Shown: one piece after another, positions 44,126 through 54,022 of the stretch
Position numbering within the stretch: position 1 is the first letter of the stretch
How the letters are laid out: every line of letters begins with the position of its first letter
Source: Arenibacter sp041392165
Lineage (GTDB): Bacteria; Bacteroidota; Bacteroidia; Flavobacteriales; Flavobacteriaceae
Reading direction: 5' to 3'
DNA: 64,000 nucleotides
Assembly (NCBI GenBank): GCA_041392165.1
Contig: JAWKMN010000006.1
Location: forward strand, 124,001-188,000
Notes under the pieces: generated by a model
Seen by the model: only the letters and a program-made list of their open reading frames with translations
Told to the model about the DNA's origin: nothing
Database searches by the model: none
Translations under genes and position numbers: made by a program

Positions 44126-45397
44126 TTAGCTGATCTTATCAAAACCAGCATACGGGACAAGGACTTCGGGAATTTGGATGCCATCCGCTGTCTGATAATT
44201 TTCCAATATTCCGGCCAATACCCTTGGCAAGGCCAAAGAGCTACCGTTTAAGGTATGTGCTAACTGACTTTTGCCATTTTCGTCCTTATAGCGCAGTTTT
44301 AACCTATTGGCCTGGAAGGTTTCAAAATTGGAGACCGAACTAATTTCCAACCAGCGATTCTGGGCTGTGGAGAAGACCTCAAAATCATAGGTAAGGGCAG
44401 CAGCAAAACCCAAATCCCCCCCACAAAGTCGCAATATCCTATAAGGCAATTTTAACTCCCTAAGGATATTCTTTATATGTTCTACCATACTATCCAAGGC
44501 TTCATATGATTTGGCGGGATCCTCCACGCGTACTATTTCTACCTTGTCAAATTGATGCAGGCGGTTAAGTCCGCGCACATGGGCCCCGTAACTCCCGGCT
44601 TCCCTCCTAAAACAAGGCGTATAGGCCGTATGGGTAATGGGAAAATCGGACACGTTTAAAATAACATCCCTAAAGATATTGGTAACGGGCACCTCGGCCG
44701 TGGGAATCAGATAAAGATCGTCATCGCCCACGTGGTACATCTGCCCCTCCTTATCGGGCAACTGGCCCGTACCATAACCTGAAGCCTCGTTTACCAGATG
44801 TGGCACTTGGATTTCACTGTATCCGGCGGCTGTATTTTTATCCAAAAAGTAAGAAATAAGCGCTCTTTGCAGACGGGCACCTTTGCCCTTGTACACCGGA
44901 AATCCGGCTCCGGCGATCTTTACCCCCAATTCAAAATCTATAATATCATATTTTTTCGCCAGTTCCCAATGAGGGAGCGCACCCTCTTTTAGGGTAGGAA
45001 TATCCCCTTCCCTGAACACCTCTTCATTATCCTCCTCTGTACTACCGGCAGGAACGGATGCGTGGGGAACATTTGGAATTTGGTAGAGCACATTCTGAAG
45101 ATCGGTTGCGGTTGCGGTCAGGGCATCGTTCAATTCCCTGGATTCCTCCTTCAAACTAACCGTTTTTTCTTTTAGAACGTTGGCTTCCGCAGCCTTACCA
45201 CTTTTAAACAGTTGGCCTATTTCCTTTGAAATACTATTGGATTCGGCAAGGGTGTTATCCAAGCGTGCCTGCAGGGACCGTCGTTTCCCATCCAATTGAA
45301 GTACGTTTTCAATAAGTGGAAGGGCATCAATATTACGTTTCTTTAAAGCCTCGACAATTTGTTCCTTATCCTCACGGATCGTCTGCAACTGCAACAT
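44126..45397 (-). CDS. serS: Seryl-tRNA synthetase
   Basis: A 423-residue class II synthetase: N-terminal coiled-coil arm (about residues 27-105, charged heptads), then the catalytic domain with motif 2 TPCFRREAGSYGAHVRGLNRLHQFDKVE and motif 3 LNGSSLALPRVLAGILENYQ (both described in parts along residues about 255-400). Length and composition are normal. It stands alone on the minus strand between the PAP2 and VOC genes. Confidence 0.97.
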   Translation of the reverse strand: MLQLQTIREDKEQIVEALKKRNIDALPLIENVLQLDGKRRSLQARLDNTLAESNSISKEIGQLFKSGKAAEANVLKEKTVSLKEESRELNDALTATATDLQNVLYQIPNVPHASVPAGSTEEDNEEVFREGDIPTLKEGALPHWELAKKYDIIDFELGVKIAGAGFPVYKGKGARLQRALISYFLDKNTAAGYSEIQVPHLVNEASGYGTGQLPDKEGQMYHVGDDDLYLIPTAEVPVTNIFRDVILNVSDFPITHTAYTPCFRREAGSYGAHVRGLNRLHQFDKVEIVRVEDPAKSYEALDSMVEHIKNILRELKLPYRILRLCGGDLGFAAALTYDFEVFSTAQNRWLEISSVSNFETFQANRLKLRYKDENGKSQLAHTLNGSSLALPRVLAGILENYQTADGIQIPEVLVPYAGFDKIS

Positions 45398-45485
45398 CTT
45401 TTTAATTTTTATCGTGCAAATTTAACCTAATCTTCGGATTTTAGGTATAAATTTAGCCTAGATATCATTCACAAAATTAAATTAC

Positions 45486-45866
45486 ATGGTTTTTGAGCAC
45501 ATCGCCCTAAACGTAACAAACATCAAGGATATTAAGGATTGGTATGTTGCCAATTTAGGATTAAAGGTAGTTAGCGAACAAACAAAAGCGCCTTTTATGA
45601 CTTTCTTTGCAGATACGTCCGGACGGGTAATTTTGGAACTCTACCATAGACCGGAGGAAGAGATCACCGATTTTAAAACAATACATCCCCTTACTTTTCA
45701 CCTGGCATTTGTTTCCCAAAACGCCGTAACGGATAAGCTTCGATTATTGGATAAGGGCGCCAGTTTTGTAGAGGAAATAACAAAGGAAGATGGCAGCCAT
45801 TTGGTAATGCTCCGCGACCCATGGGGCATGCCCCTACAACTTTGCCATAGGGCTCAACCGTATTAA
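45486..45866 (+). CDS. VOC (glyoxalase/bleomycin-resistance fold) protein
   Basis: A 126-residue single-domain VOC protein: FEHIALNVTNIKDIKDWYVANLGLKVV at the start and LVMLRDPWGMPLQLC at the end are the paired beta-alpha-beta motifs. Metal ligands cannot be assigned fully (His5 and a mid-protein Glu are candidates). Function within the superfamily is open: glyoxalase-like, dioxygenase-like or binding protein. It diverges from serS and converges on the HTTM gene. Confidence 0.85.
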   Translation: MVFEHIALNVTNIKDIKDWYVANLGLKVVSEQTKAPFMTFFADTSGRVILELYHRPEEEITDFKTIHPLTFHLAFVSQNAVTDKLRLLDKGASFVEEITKEDGSHLVMLRDPWGMPLQLCHRAQPY

Positions 45867-45876
45867 AACACTATAC

Positions 45877-47193
45877 CTATTGGGTAGGGGAAGGCAAAAT
45901 CCAAGCGTTATGTCCAAAGTAGTTCCATGACACGCTGCCAAGGTCTATTTTTGGGTCTATAAACTCTTGGTACGGTTTTCCGTTTACACTTAGCCTGGAA
46001 TATACGAATACGGAGATATCCTCCCCTTTTTCAGCATACTCCCGTTTTAAGCGTTGGGCAAACTGCCACATAAAATCAGGATAGCATTTCACCTTACTTT
46101 TCTGCCCCTTGGTTAAATAATCATCCAATTTTACCGGATATGAATTTCCATTGCTGTGGTTTACTATTTTGAACGATGTAATTCCATTACGGCTCCTCAA
46201 CATCATTCTCCAACTCATCCTATGCCCCTCCTCTGTCCATAATACATCGTCCTTAATAAAATGATGCCGGATGGGCAGGACCGATTGGATCAAAAAATAA
46301 AAGGATAAAATTCCTAAAATCAAGGCTCTTTGGAACGGTACAAACAGGGTATCCCCTAGGTAAGGTTCCTTTTTTTTAAAAAACAATTTCCGGACGGTTT
46401 CCGGTTCAAAGAAGAATACCGTAAACGCCAAGGACAAATAGGGAAAGATTCCTATTTGAAAAACAATGGAATTAAACAAATGGAAGAACAGGGAAGCGAT
46501 AAAAGCCCATTTTCTTGTAGGTTTCCACAAGAGCGCTGGCACAATGAGCAAATCGAACAGTATGCCCGAAACACCTACCACCCTATGGACCCAAGGTTCC
46601 TGAAGGAAGCCCCCAATAAGGGGGTAGGATTTCTTATTTTTAAAGAGAATCTCTATAATACTGAAATCCAACCAGTCCCCGTAGAGCTTGGCCACAGAGG
46701 CATAGGTATACACTATGAACAATTGTAGGATAATTGCCCATTTTATATAGGCGGACATGTGATTGGTCCTTATGGAAGGGTTCCTTCTGGCATCGAGCGA
46801 ACAATCCCTGTTGGCCGGCATAAAAGCCATCATCAGGGCAATCAATATCAGCAGATAATAGTGATTGTTGTAGGCCGTTTTTTGCATAAGGTAAACAGCG
46901 GTCCACAGTAGGGTAAAGGCCATAGCGCTCCATCGGTATCTATATCCCAGGGCAATACAGACGCCCAAGGCCCCCATTACCATAAAATACAGATACATCC
47001 CTATCCCTGGTAGTGGCTGCAACCAATCAAAGCCGATAAAATTAAAGGTAAATTCCGGATCTATCAGGTTCCTTTTTACCCAACCCGTGGCAATGGCACC
47101 AAAACATTCAAGACTTACCAGAATACCAAAAAATATCCTGAAAATTAAGAGTGGACTATTATCGATTTGCTTAAAAAGAAACCGGTCCCACAT
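45877..47193 (-). CDS. HTTM-domain (vitamin K-dependent gamma-carboxylase-like) membrane protein
   Basis: A 438-residue protein with about eight membrane helices and the HTTM pattern of bacterial relatives of vitamin K-dependent gamma-glutamyl carboxylase: DNSPLLIFRIFFGILVSLECF early, TAYNNHYYLLILIALMMAFMPANRDCSLDA in the middle, KLYGDWLDF next and a soluble C-terminal part. The bacterial function is unknown; the carboxylase reaction is not assured. The gene abuts ribF without a gap, so the two are likely co-transcribed. Confidence 0.88.
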   Translation of the reverse strand: MWDRFLFKQIDNSPLLIFRIFFGILVSLECFGAIATGWVKRNLIDPEFTFNFIGFDWLQPLPGIGMYLYFMVMGALGVCIALGYRYRWSAMAFTLLWTAVYLMQKTAYNNHYYLLILIALMMAFMPANRDCSLDARRNPSIRTNHMSAYIKWAIILQLFIVYTYASVAKLYGDWLDFSIIEILFKNKKSYPLIGGFLQEPWVHRVVGVSGILFDLLIVPALLWKPTRKWAFIASLFFHLFNSIVFQIGIFPYLSLAFTVFFFEPETVRKLFFKKKEPYLGDTLFVPFQRALILGILSFYFLIQSVLPIRHHFIKDDVLWTEEGHRMSWRMMLRSRNGITSFKIVNHSNGNSYPVKLDDYLTKGQKSKVKCYPDFMWQFAQRLKREYAEKGEDISVFVYSRLSVNGKPYQEFIDPKIDLGSVSWNYFGHNAWILPSPTQ

Positions 47194-48120
47194 TTACTTG
47201 GAGATTATGGCAAGGGAAATCTCCCGATCTTTTTTCAATTGCGCCTTTAGGCCCTCCAGGGAACTGAACTTTTTCTCATCCCGTATACGGTCTATAATAT
47301 CGACCTGAATTTTTTTCCCATAAAGATCGAGGTCAAAATTGAAGAAATTGATCTCGATGCTTTTTGTCTTGCCCCCCACCGTAGGGTTAAAACCAATATT
47401 CATCATTCCAAATACCCTTTTTCCCTCCAAAACACTGCTCACTACATAGACCCCGTTCTTAGGTATTAGCTTATATTCTTCCCGAATGGATAAATTGGCC
47501 GTAGGAAAGTTTAATTTTCTGCCCAACCCTTTTCCTTTTACAATACTCCCTGTTAACATATAATTATATCCCAGATACATATTGGCCGTTTTCATGTCCC
47601 CCTCTTCCAAGGCCTTCCGTATTTTTGTGGAACTAACAGAAACATCATCCACTTCCTGGGCCGAAATTTCCTCTACCTCAAAATCCATGGCTTTCCCGAA
47701 AGCCATCAAATCATTTATATTGGCATTCCTATTTCTCCCGAACCTATGATCGTAACCGATAATGATTTTTTTCGTCTTTAAATCATCGACCAAAATATCC
47801 TTAACGAACTGTGTTGCCGTCAAGCGGGAAAATTTCTTGGTAAACGGATGCACTATTAAGTAATCGATCCCTAATTCCTCCAAAATCCTGATTTTCTCAT
47901 CAATGGTATTCAACAGCTTTATAGAGACATCTTTTTGAAGCACCATTCTGGGATGTGGAAAAAAAGTAAGCACCGTAGATTTCAACTCTAGCACTTTGGC
48001 ACTATTTATGAGACGTTCCAATATTTTACGGTGACCAATATGCACCCCATCAAAAGTACCAATGGTAATGGCAGTAGGGTGTGCTTTATCGTAATTGGAA
48101 ATGCTTTGAACTGTTATCAC
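47194..48120 (-). CDS. ribF: Bifunctional riboflavin kinase/FAD synthetase
   Basis: A 308-residue enzyme making FMN and then FAD. The N-terminal nucleotidyltransferase domain has AITIGTFDGVHIGHRKILE (HxGH-type), HPFTKKFSRLTATQFV and IIGYDHRFGRNR. The C-terminal riboflavin kinase domain has SIVKGKGLGRKLNFPTANL (the PTAN motif) and KFSSLEGLKAQLKKD at the end. Start ATG at 48120. It diverges from the metalloprotease gene by 52 nt. Confidence 0.96.
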   Translation of the reverse strand: MITVQSISNYDKAHPTAITIGTFDGVHIGHRKILERLINSAKVLELKSTVLTFFPHPRMVLQKDVSIKLLNTIDEKIRILEELGIDYLIVHPFTKKFSRLTATQFVKDILVDDLKTKKIIIGYDHRFGRNRNANINDLMAFGKAMDFEVEEISAQEVDDVSVSSTKIRKALEEGDMKTANMYLGYNYMLTGSIVKGKGLGRKLNFPTANLSIREEYKLIPKNGVYVVSSVLEGKRVFGMMNIGFNPTVGGKTKSIEINFFNFDLDLYGKKIQVDIIDRIRDEKKFSSLEGLKAQLKKDREISLAIISK

Positions 48121-48142
48121 AAATTCGAATAATAAAAAAACT

Positions 48143-48150
48143 TATCTTTG
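48143..48150 (+). promoter_or_regulatory. -7 promoter box (TATCTTTG) of the metalloprotease gene
   Basis: Exact TAnnTTTG match in the 52-nt gap between ribF and the metalloprotease gene, 22 nt before ATG 48173. Confidence 0.5.
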
Positions 48151-48172
48151 AGTTTGTACAAAAATCTGCTTG

Positions 48173-51100
48173 ATGGTTGTAAAATTACGTCTTGTTTTTT
48201 CAATATCCATATTTTTTCTTAGCTATTGCGGATTTGGGCAAACCCAGTATTGGCAAAAAACCGAGTCCAAGGGCAAAAGAATCAATAGGCAGGCAACGGC
48301 CTTAGCAATAGATCAAGGCCTTGTTTTTTCTTTGGAAAAGGATGTTTTTACCAACGAACTAAAGTCGGTCCAAATCAACAAGTCTTCAAAAACGCTAAGC
48401 TTCCCCGATGAAAATGGGGACTTGATCCCTTTCGTGGTACAGGAAGCCCCTGTACTTTCTCCGGAACTTTCCAAGAAATACCCACAAATAAGGTCGTATG
48501 TAGGCAGGGGGTTAAAGAATAAAAAGGACAGGATAAGATTTAGTGTTTCCCAAAAGGGCGTACAAAGCATGATCGTATATGGGGAAAGCAAAAATGCCAC
48601 CTACATGCAAAAAGTATCGGGTTCCGACAAGGAATATATAGTTTACAATAGGAAGGACGCCTATATGATGAACACCAATTTCATTTGTAGTACCGCTGCC
48701 CTGATCGAAAAGGAAAAAGGGCCCTCCGCCTTAAAATTGGTGGATAGTCAGGTATTGAGAAAATTCAGGGTGGCCATTTCGGCAACCGGGGAGTATACCG
48801 AGTTCCACGGCGGAACCATACCCGATGCCCTAGCCGCCATTAATGCTACCATCACCAGGGTAAACGAAGTCTTTGAAACCGATCTGGGCATCCGTCTGGA
48901 AGTTGTAGCCAATACCGATCAGGTCATTTACACCAACAAGGACACGGACCCCTATGGGATCAATCTAAATTCCGAGGTGCAGAACACCCTTACGACGGTT
49001 ATAGGCCCGGAAAACTATGATGTGGGCCATTTGTTCCAAAAAGATGAAAATGGGGGAAATGCCGGTTTTATTGCTTCCGTTTGTATAGACTCCAGAAAGG
49101 GAAGTGCCTATTCTTCCGCATTGGTTCCGCAAGGAGATATTTTTGATCTGGATTTTGTAGCACATGAAATGGGACATCAGTTTGGTGCCTACCACACCTG
49201 GTCCTTTGAATCCGAAGGCTCACTGGTACAGGCCGAACCGGGAAGTGGAACAACCATTATGGGCTATGCAGGTATTTCGGGCAGCAACAATGTGGCCCTC
49301 AACGGAGATGATTACTTTCATTACTACAGCATATTTCAAATATCGGAATATATAAAAACTACGGGCTGTGCCCAGGAAATCTCTTTGCTGGACAATCCTC
49401 CTGAAATTATTCCGACCGGTAACTTTACCATCCCAAAATCTACCGCCTTCAGATTAAAGGGCAATGCCACGGATGTGGATATAGATGATATCCTAACCTA
49501 CAATTGGGAACAGATAAATGACGGCGTGGTTACCCATAACACCTTTGGACCAACAAACCTCAGTGGAGCCAATTTTAGATCCTTAAAACCAACGGTATCA
49601 CCAACCAGGTATTTTCCAAGATTGAGCAGTATCGTATCGGGCAATCTTACCCAGACCAACCCCAATGTAAATACTACTTGGGAAACCGTTTCCGATGTAG
49701 AACGGGAACTGGACTTTGCCCTTACCGTCAGGGACAATGCCCTTGGAGGAGGGCAGGTTACATCGGACCTGGTAAAAGTTAAGGTTATAGACAATGCGGG
49801 ACCCTTTGTGATAACTTCCCAATCCGCCAATGAGATGTATGCCGCAGGCACACGACAAACCGTTGTCTGGGATGTGGCAAAAACCAACCAGGGCCTGGTA
49901 AACACCCAAAAAGTGGACATTTATTTTTCCGCAAATGGGGGCGCTTCCTTTCCTATACAATTAGCGGACAGTGTCCCCAATGATGGGCAACAAGACATAT
50001 TGATCCCTGGATTTGCCACTCCTACGGGCCGTATAATGGTCAGTGCCCACAACAATATCTTTTTGGCGATTAACACTTCCAATATTACCATTACGCCATC
50101 CGATATCGTTTTGGGCTTCGATCAATTGCAGCATGAAGTTTGCCAGGGCAATGATTTAATGGTGCCCTTCACTTACCAAACCTATAATGGTTTTTCAGAA
50201 GAGGCCACCTTTTCCGCTACCGGAATGCCCCCGGGATTGGCCATTGATTTCTCCCCTACTTCCGCCATGGCAAACGATACCCAAGTAAACATTAATTTTT
50301 CCAATACGGATTTGGTAAATCCCGGCAATTACCCCATAAATATAGTGGCCACAACAGCAAATGTTACCAAGGAAGTGACGATCGATGTTAAAATACTGGA
50401 AACTGCATTTACGGATGTTGCCCTGCAATTGCCCGTTAATGGCGCCACAAGTACACGTATTGCACCACAGTTGGAATGGGAGTCCAATACTTCCCATACC
50501 TCCTATGACGTTGAGATTGCCGATGACGTGGCCTTCACCAATATCATTGATGCCGCCAGCGTTATTTTTAACTCCTATTTAACGCACAACCTACAAGAAT
50601 CGACTACTTATTATTGGCGTGTTAGACCCAAAAATAGCTGTGGAGAAGGAAATTTTGGCCCTGCCTTTAGCTTTACTACCCTAGAACAGAACTGCGCATC
50701 GGAATCCGCCAAAGACTTGCCCATTACCATTTCAACTATCGGAGCGCCCACAATAACATCTACCATCACTTTAATGAACGATCTACCAATAGCCGATATA
50801 AATGTGAATTTGGACCTGACCCATACCTTTCTTGCCGATTTGGAAGTAAGTCTTATATCACCTGCCGGCACCCGGGTAATTCTCGTCTCCAATTCCTGTG
50901 GCGGAAATCAGGATATAATGGCAACATTTGATGACAGCGCTGAAGGGTTCGTATGCGGCACAAACCCCGCAATTCAGGGTACTGTAAGACCCTTAGGTTC
51001 TTTGGCCGCTTTTAACGGGGAGTCTACCTTTGGGGATTGGATATTGGAAGTTAAGGACATTGCGGCCTCGGACGGAGGGACATTAAACGCATTTTCCATG

Positions 51101-51946
51101 GACATCTGCGTAGAAGGCACCTTTAGGGCGGACGAAGACAAGGATGGTGTTTTTGATGATGGGGACGACCTATGCCCAAACACCCCCATGGGGGCCACTG
51201 TGGATTTAAACGGGTGTGCCGTTTATATTTTACCTACGGATAATTTTGAGGTAGAAATCAACAGTGAATCCTGTAGCAATCAGAACAATGGTTCCATACG
51301 CGTCGTTGCCGGCATTAATATGGACTATGACCTTGTCCTTAATGGCAATGGAATAAATGAGAGCAGTAATTTTACCAACTTCTTTTTTAGGGAAGGCCTT
51401 GCCGCCGGTACTTATGAAATATGTATTGTTGGTATGGAAGATGATAAAGTATACGAACCTTATTGTTTTGAAGCCGTCATTACAGAACCTTTGCCCCTAA
51501 GCGTTACTTCAAAGCTAACGGCTACTGGAAACCAGACCTTGTTGAACCTGGAAGGGGGCGATTTTTACAATGTTGAATTAAATGGCATTGTTACACAGAC
51601 CAAATCATCCAGCATAACCTTGGACCTTAAACAAGGCATCAACCAAATCAGGGTGTCTACCAATCTGCCATGTCAGGGTGTTTATGAAGATCAATTGTAC
51701 CTTATGGACAAGCCTCTGGTATTCCCCAATCCCTTTGAAGAGGAAATCAATATTTTTCTCAATAATGGACCGGATACCGTAAATACCCAAATTTTCGATT
51801 ATGCCGGGCAATTGATAAGCAATAGGGACCATACCCCGGACAACAATGAAATTAAAATTAATTTTACAGGCCTGCCCTCAGGTATTTATATCCTTAAGGT
51901 TAAGGGAGAAGGTGTAAACGGTAGGTATAAAGTAGTAAAAAAATAA
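48173..51946 (+). CDS. T9SS-secreted reprolysin-like (M12B) metalloprotease with P-domain
   Basis: A 1257-residue secreted protein; ATG 48173 starts a signal peptide (KLRLVFSISIFFLSYCGFGQ). Propeptide-like region to about residue 190; metzincin domain with VAHEMGHQFGAYHTW, first zinc His at residue 331, and Met-turn TIMGYAG. Then Ig/Fn3-like domains (one with YDVEIADDVAFTNI...TTYYWRVRPKNSCG), a proprotein-convertase P-domain at about 850-985 (LEVSLISPAGTRVIL...GDWILEVKDIAASDGG), a TSP3-like calcium repeat (DEDKDGVFDDGDDLCP), and a T9SS type A sorting domain (VFPNPFEEEINI...LPSGIYILKVKG). Relative of the frameshifted protease at 24991. The lipoprotein gene follows 10 nt later. Confidence 0.94.
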   Translation: MVVKLRLVFSISIFFLSYCGFGQTQYWQKTESKGKRINRQATALAIDQGLVFSLEKDVFTNELKSVQINKSSKTLSFPDENGDLIPFVVQEAPVLSPELSKKYPQIRSYVGRGLKNKKDRIRFSVSQKGVQSMIVYGESKNATYMQKVSGSDKEYIVYNRKDAYMMNTNFICSTAALIEKEKGPSALKLVDSQVLRKFRVAISATGEYTEFHGGTIPDALAAINATITRVNEVFETDLGIRLEVVANTDQVIYTNKDTDPYGINLNSEVQNTLTTVIGPENYDVGHLFQKDENGGNAGFIASVCIDSRKGSAYSSALVPQGDIFDLDFVAHEMGHQFGAYHTWSFESEGSLVQAEPGSGTTIMGYAGISGSNNVALNGDDYFHYYSIFQISEYIKTTGCAQEISLLDNPPEIIPTGNFTIPKSTAFRLKGNATDVDIDDILTYNWEQINDGVVTHNTFGPTNLSGANFRSLKPTVSPTRYFPRLSSIVSGNLTQTNPNVNTTWETVSDVERELDFALTVRDNALGGGQVTSDLVKVKVIDNAGPFVITSQSANEMYAAGTRQTVVWDVAKTNQGLVNTQKVDIYFSANGGASFPIQLADSVPNDGQQDILIPGFATPTGRIMVSAHNNIFLAINTSNITITPSDIVLGFDQLQHEVCQGNDLMVPFTYQTYNGFSEEATFSATGMPPGLAIDFSPTSAMANDTQVNINFSNTDLVNPGNYPINIVATTANVTKEVTIDVKILETAFTDVALQLPVNGATSTRIAPQLEWESNTSHTSYDVEIADDVAFTNIIDAASVIFNSYLTHNLQESTTYYWRVRPKNSCGEGNFGPAFSFTTLEQNCASESAKDLPITISTIGAPTITSTITLMNDLPIADINVNLDLTHTFLADLEVSLISPAGTRVILVSNSCGGNQDIMATFDDSAEGFVCGTNPAIQGTVRPLGSLAAFNGESTFGDWILEVKDIAASDGGTLNAFSMDICVEGTFRADEDKDGVFDDGDDLCPNTPMGATVDLNGCAVYILPTDNFEVEINSESCSNQNNGSIRVVAGINMDYDLVLNGNGINESSNFTNFFFREGLAAGTYEICIVGMEDDKVYEPYCFEAVITEPLPLSVTSKLTATGNQTLLNLEGGDFYNVELNGIVTQTKSSSITLDLKQGINQIRVSTNLPCQGVYEDQLYLMDKPLVFPNPFEEEINIFLNNGPDTVNTQIFDYAGQLISNRDHTPDNNEIKINFTGLPSGIYILKVKGEGVNGRYKVVKK

Positions 51947-51956
51947 ATATAAACGG

Positions 51957-52640
51957 ATGAAACCTATAACCATAATCCTTTGTTTTTTGGCCCTGACGGG
52001 ATGTGGGGGAAAGGACTCTCCCCAACCACCCTTGTCCGCCCTGTTGGTCTTTCCCCAAAAAAACTCCGAATGCAACACTGGCCTGGACGTTGCGGGAACC
52101 AATTCTTCTACGGTGGAATTTAGATGGCAAGGTTCGGATCACACGGAATCCTATGAATTAAGGGCCACCAATTTAAACAACAACACCACCCAAACCATGG
52201 TGGTGAGCGGTACTTCAGCAAGTTTGACCATTGAAAAAGGAGTCCCATATTCCTGGTTGGTCGTTTCCAGAAACACCAAAGTGTCGGAAACGGCACGTAG
52301 CGAAACATGGCGATTTTTTAATGCAGGTGCCGAAACCACCCACCCCCCTTTTCCCGCTGAGGTTATATCTCCCAAAACAGGATCCAACATTTCCAGGGAC
52401 CTCAACAATGAGGTTCTTTTGGATTGGGAGGGTGCCGATGTGGATAACGACCTTGAAGGCTATGAAGTGTACTTTTCAACAGAAACCCCACCAACTACTT
52501 TGATAGGTACATTAACATCGGGGCAATCCGATCTAAAAGTAAGTGTTGAAGCCAATACGGTTTATTATTGGAGAATAACTACTGTGGATAGGGAAGGAAA
52601 TACGGCTACCAACAGTATTTCAGAATTTAAGGTACGCTAG
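51957..52640 (+). CDS. Lipoprotein with two fibronectin-like domains
   Basis: A 227-residue lipoprotein: MKPITIILCFLALTGCGGKD places the lipidated Cys at residue 16. Two Fn3-like units follow (VEFRWQGSDHTESYELRATNL...PYSWLVVSRN and LLDWEGADVDNDLEGYEVYFS...VYYWRITTVDREGN). It lies 10 nt after the M12B protease gene and shares the same domain style, suggesting joint expression and perhaps binding of the same ligand or of the protease at the cell surface. Specific function unknown. Confidence 0.82.
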   Translation: MKPITIILCFLALTGCGGKDSPQPPLSALLVFPQKNSECNTGLDVAGTNSSTVEFRWQGSDHTESYELRATNLNNNTTQTMVVSGTSASLTIEKGVPYSWLVVSRNTKVSETARSETWRFFNAGAETTHPPFPAEVISPKTGSNISRDLNNEVLLDWEGADVDNDLEGYEVYFSTETPPTTLIGTLTSGQSDLKVSVEANTVYYWRITTVDREGNTATNSISEFKVR

Positions 52641-52642
52641 GG

Positions 52643-53209
52643 TTAGGTGCCGTTATATTCGTTCATTGTCCTATTTACCCCGGAAAGCACAAAGGAACGG
52701 ATAAGGGCATTCACTCTGGCAAATCGTTCTGTCAGAGCCTCCTTTTCCTCTTGGTTCCATTCTCCCAGGACATAATCTATTTGCTTGCCTTTTCCAAAAT
52801 CGGAACCAACACCAAACCTTAATCTATTGTAATTGGTGGTAAGCAGGTACTGCTGAACATCCTTCAATCCATTATGCCCCCCATCACTTCCTTTGGTCTT
52901 TAAGCGGATGGTCCCAAAAGAAAGGTTAATGTCATCGGTGATGATTAATACATTTTCAAGAGGCACATTTTCCTTCTCCATCCAATATTTTACAGCTTTC
53001 CCGCTCCTGTTCATATAGGTAGATGGTTTAAGACACAATACACTCCGCCCTTTAACCTTAAAAGTGCCTACATCGCCCAACTTTGCCGTTTCAAAGGCAA
53101 AGTCCTCCTCTACGGATAGGGAATCCAATATTTTAAATCCTATATTATGACGGGTTTCAACATATTCTTCCCCAATATTGCCCAGTCCTACAACTAAAAA
53201 TTTCTTCAT
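52643..53209 (-). CDS. pth: Peptidyl-tRNA hydrolase
   Basis: A 188-residue enzyme that frees tRNA from stalled peptidyl-tRNA. I place the start at ATG 53209 (MKKFLVVGLGNIGEEYVETRHNIGF), where family homology begins, and not 21 codons upstream. Catalytic His21 follows the Asn11 of GLGN; other motifs are KPSTYMNRSGKAV and ITDDINLSFGTIRLK with DGGHNGLK. Convergent with the lipoprotein gene; 93 nt beyond the terminator for rplY. Confidence 0.96.
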   Translation of the reverse strand: MKKFLVVGLGNIGEEYVETRHNIGFKILDSLSVEEDFAFETAKLGDVGTFKVKGRSVLCLKPSTYMNRSGKAVKYWMEKENVPLENVLIITDDINLSFGTIRLKTKGSDGGHNGLKDVQQYLLTTNYNRLRFGVGSDFGKGKQIDYVLGEWNQEEKEALTERFARVNALIRSFVLSGVNRTMNEYNGT

Positions 53210-53302
53210 GTTGTCTTTTTCATCCAACAATATCCCGTTCAATTTAAAAAAGGTTTTTAAAAACCGAAACATGGTACTTGTATTTGGAATTCTTAAAAAT
53301 AC

Positions 53303-53332
53303 AAAAGCATCCCGCAGTTAGGGGATGCTTTT
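53303..53332 (-). terminator. Intrinsic terminator downstream of rplY
   Basis: AAAAGCATCCC (53303-53313), 8-nt loop, GGGATGCTTTT (53322-53332): perfect 11-bp stem, followed on the minus strand by a T-rich run, 20 nt after the rplY stop. Confidence 0.85.
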
Positions 53333-53352
53333 TCACTTATTTTGGATAAAAT

Positions 53353-53979
53353 CTATTCTTCTCCGCCCTCAGCAGCTACCGCCTCGGTTCCTTCTTCTTC
53401 TGTCTCTTCATCCTCATCATCTGTCATCACCGCGTTACGTGCAGCTTTAACCTGGACCACCACTGTATTTTCCGGGTGAAGAATGGTAAATTCATCCTTC
53501 AACAATGTAGCTACGGAAATGTTTCCACCTATCCTCAATTTAGAGATGTCCACATCAAAGAAATCGGGTAAATTGTCCGGTAACGCCTTAATGGTAAGCT
53601 TTCTTTTTCTGAACAATAGCCTACCCCCGTTTCTGACCCCAGGAGAATTCCCCAATAATCGTACGGGAATGTCCATAGTAACTTCCTTGTCCTTGAACAA
53701 CTGATAAAAGTCTACGTGTAAAATCTTGTCGGTCACAGGGTGGAATTGGATATCCTGCATTACCGCATCGTACTTTTCACCCCCTTCCAAATCAACCACA
53801 ACAGTATGTGCGTTTGGAGTGTACACTAAATCTTTGAACGATAGTTCTTCCGCTGCAAAGTGTAATGGTTTTTCCCCTCCGTATATAACGCAAGGAACCT
53901 TTCCAGCATTACGTAAGGCCTTTGTCGCTTTTTTGCCTACGCTTTCTCTTTCTGATCCTTTAATTGTAATTGACTTCAT
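53353..53979 (-). CDS. rplY: 50S ribosomal protein L25/general stress protein Ctc
   Basis: A 208-residue long-form (CTC-type) L25 that binds 5S rRNA. It has the N-terminal domain (KGSERESVGKKATKALRNAGKVPCVIYGG), a TL5-like C-terminal beta domain (FYQLFKDKEVTMDIPVRLLGNSPGVRNGG) and an acidic tail with Glu runs, as usual in Bacteroidota. Between prs and pth, the conserved order prs-rplY-pth. Confidence 0.95.
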   Translation of the reverse strand: MKSITIKGSERESVGKKATKALRNAGKVPCVIYGGEKPLHFAAEELSFKDLVYTPNAHTVVVDLEGGEKYDAVMQDIQFHPVTDKILHVDFYQLFKDKEVTMDIPVRLLGNSPGVRNGGRLLFRKRKLTIKALPDNLPDFFDVDISKLRIGGNISVATLLKDEFTILHPENTVVVQVKAARNAVMTDDEDEETEEEGTEAVAAEGGEE

Positions 53980-54022
53980 TGTATTTATTAAATATTGATT
54001 AAATTACTTTCACAGTATACTT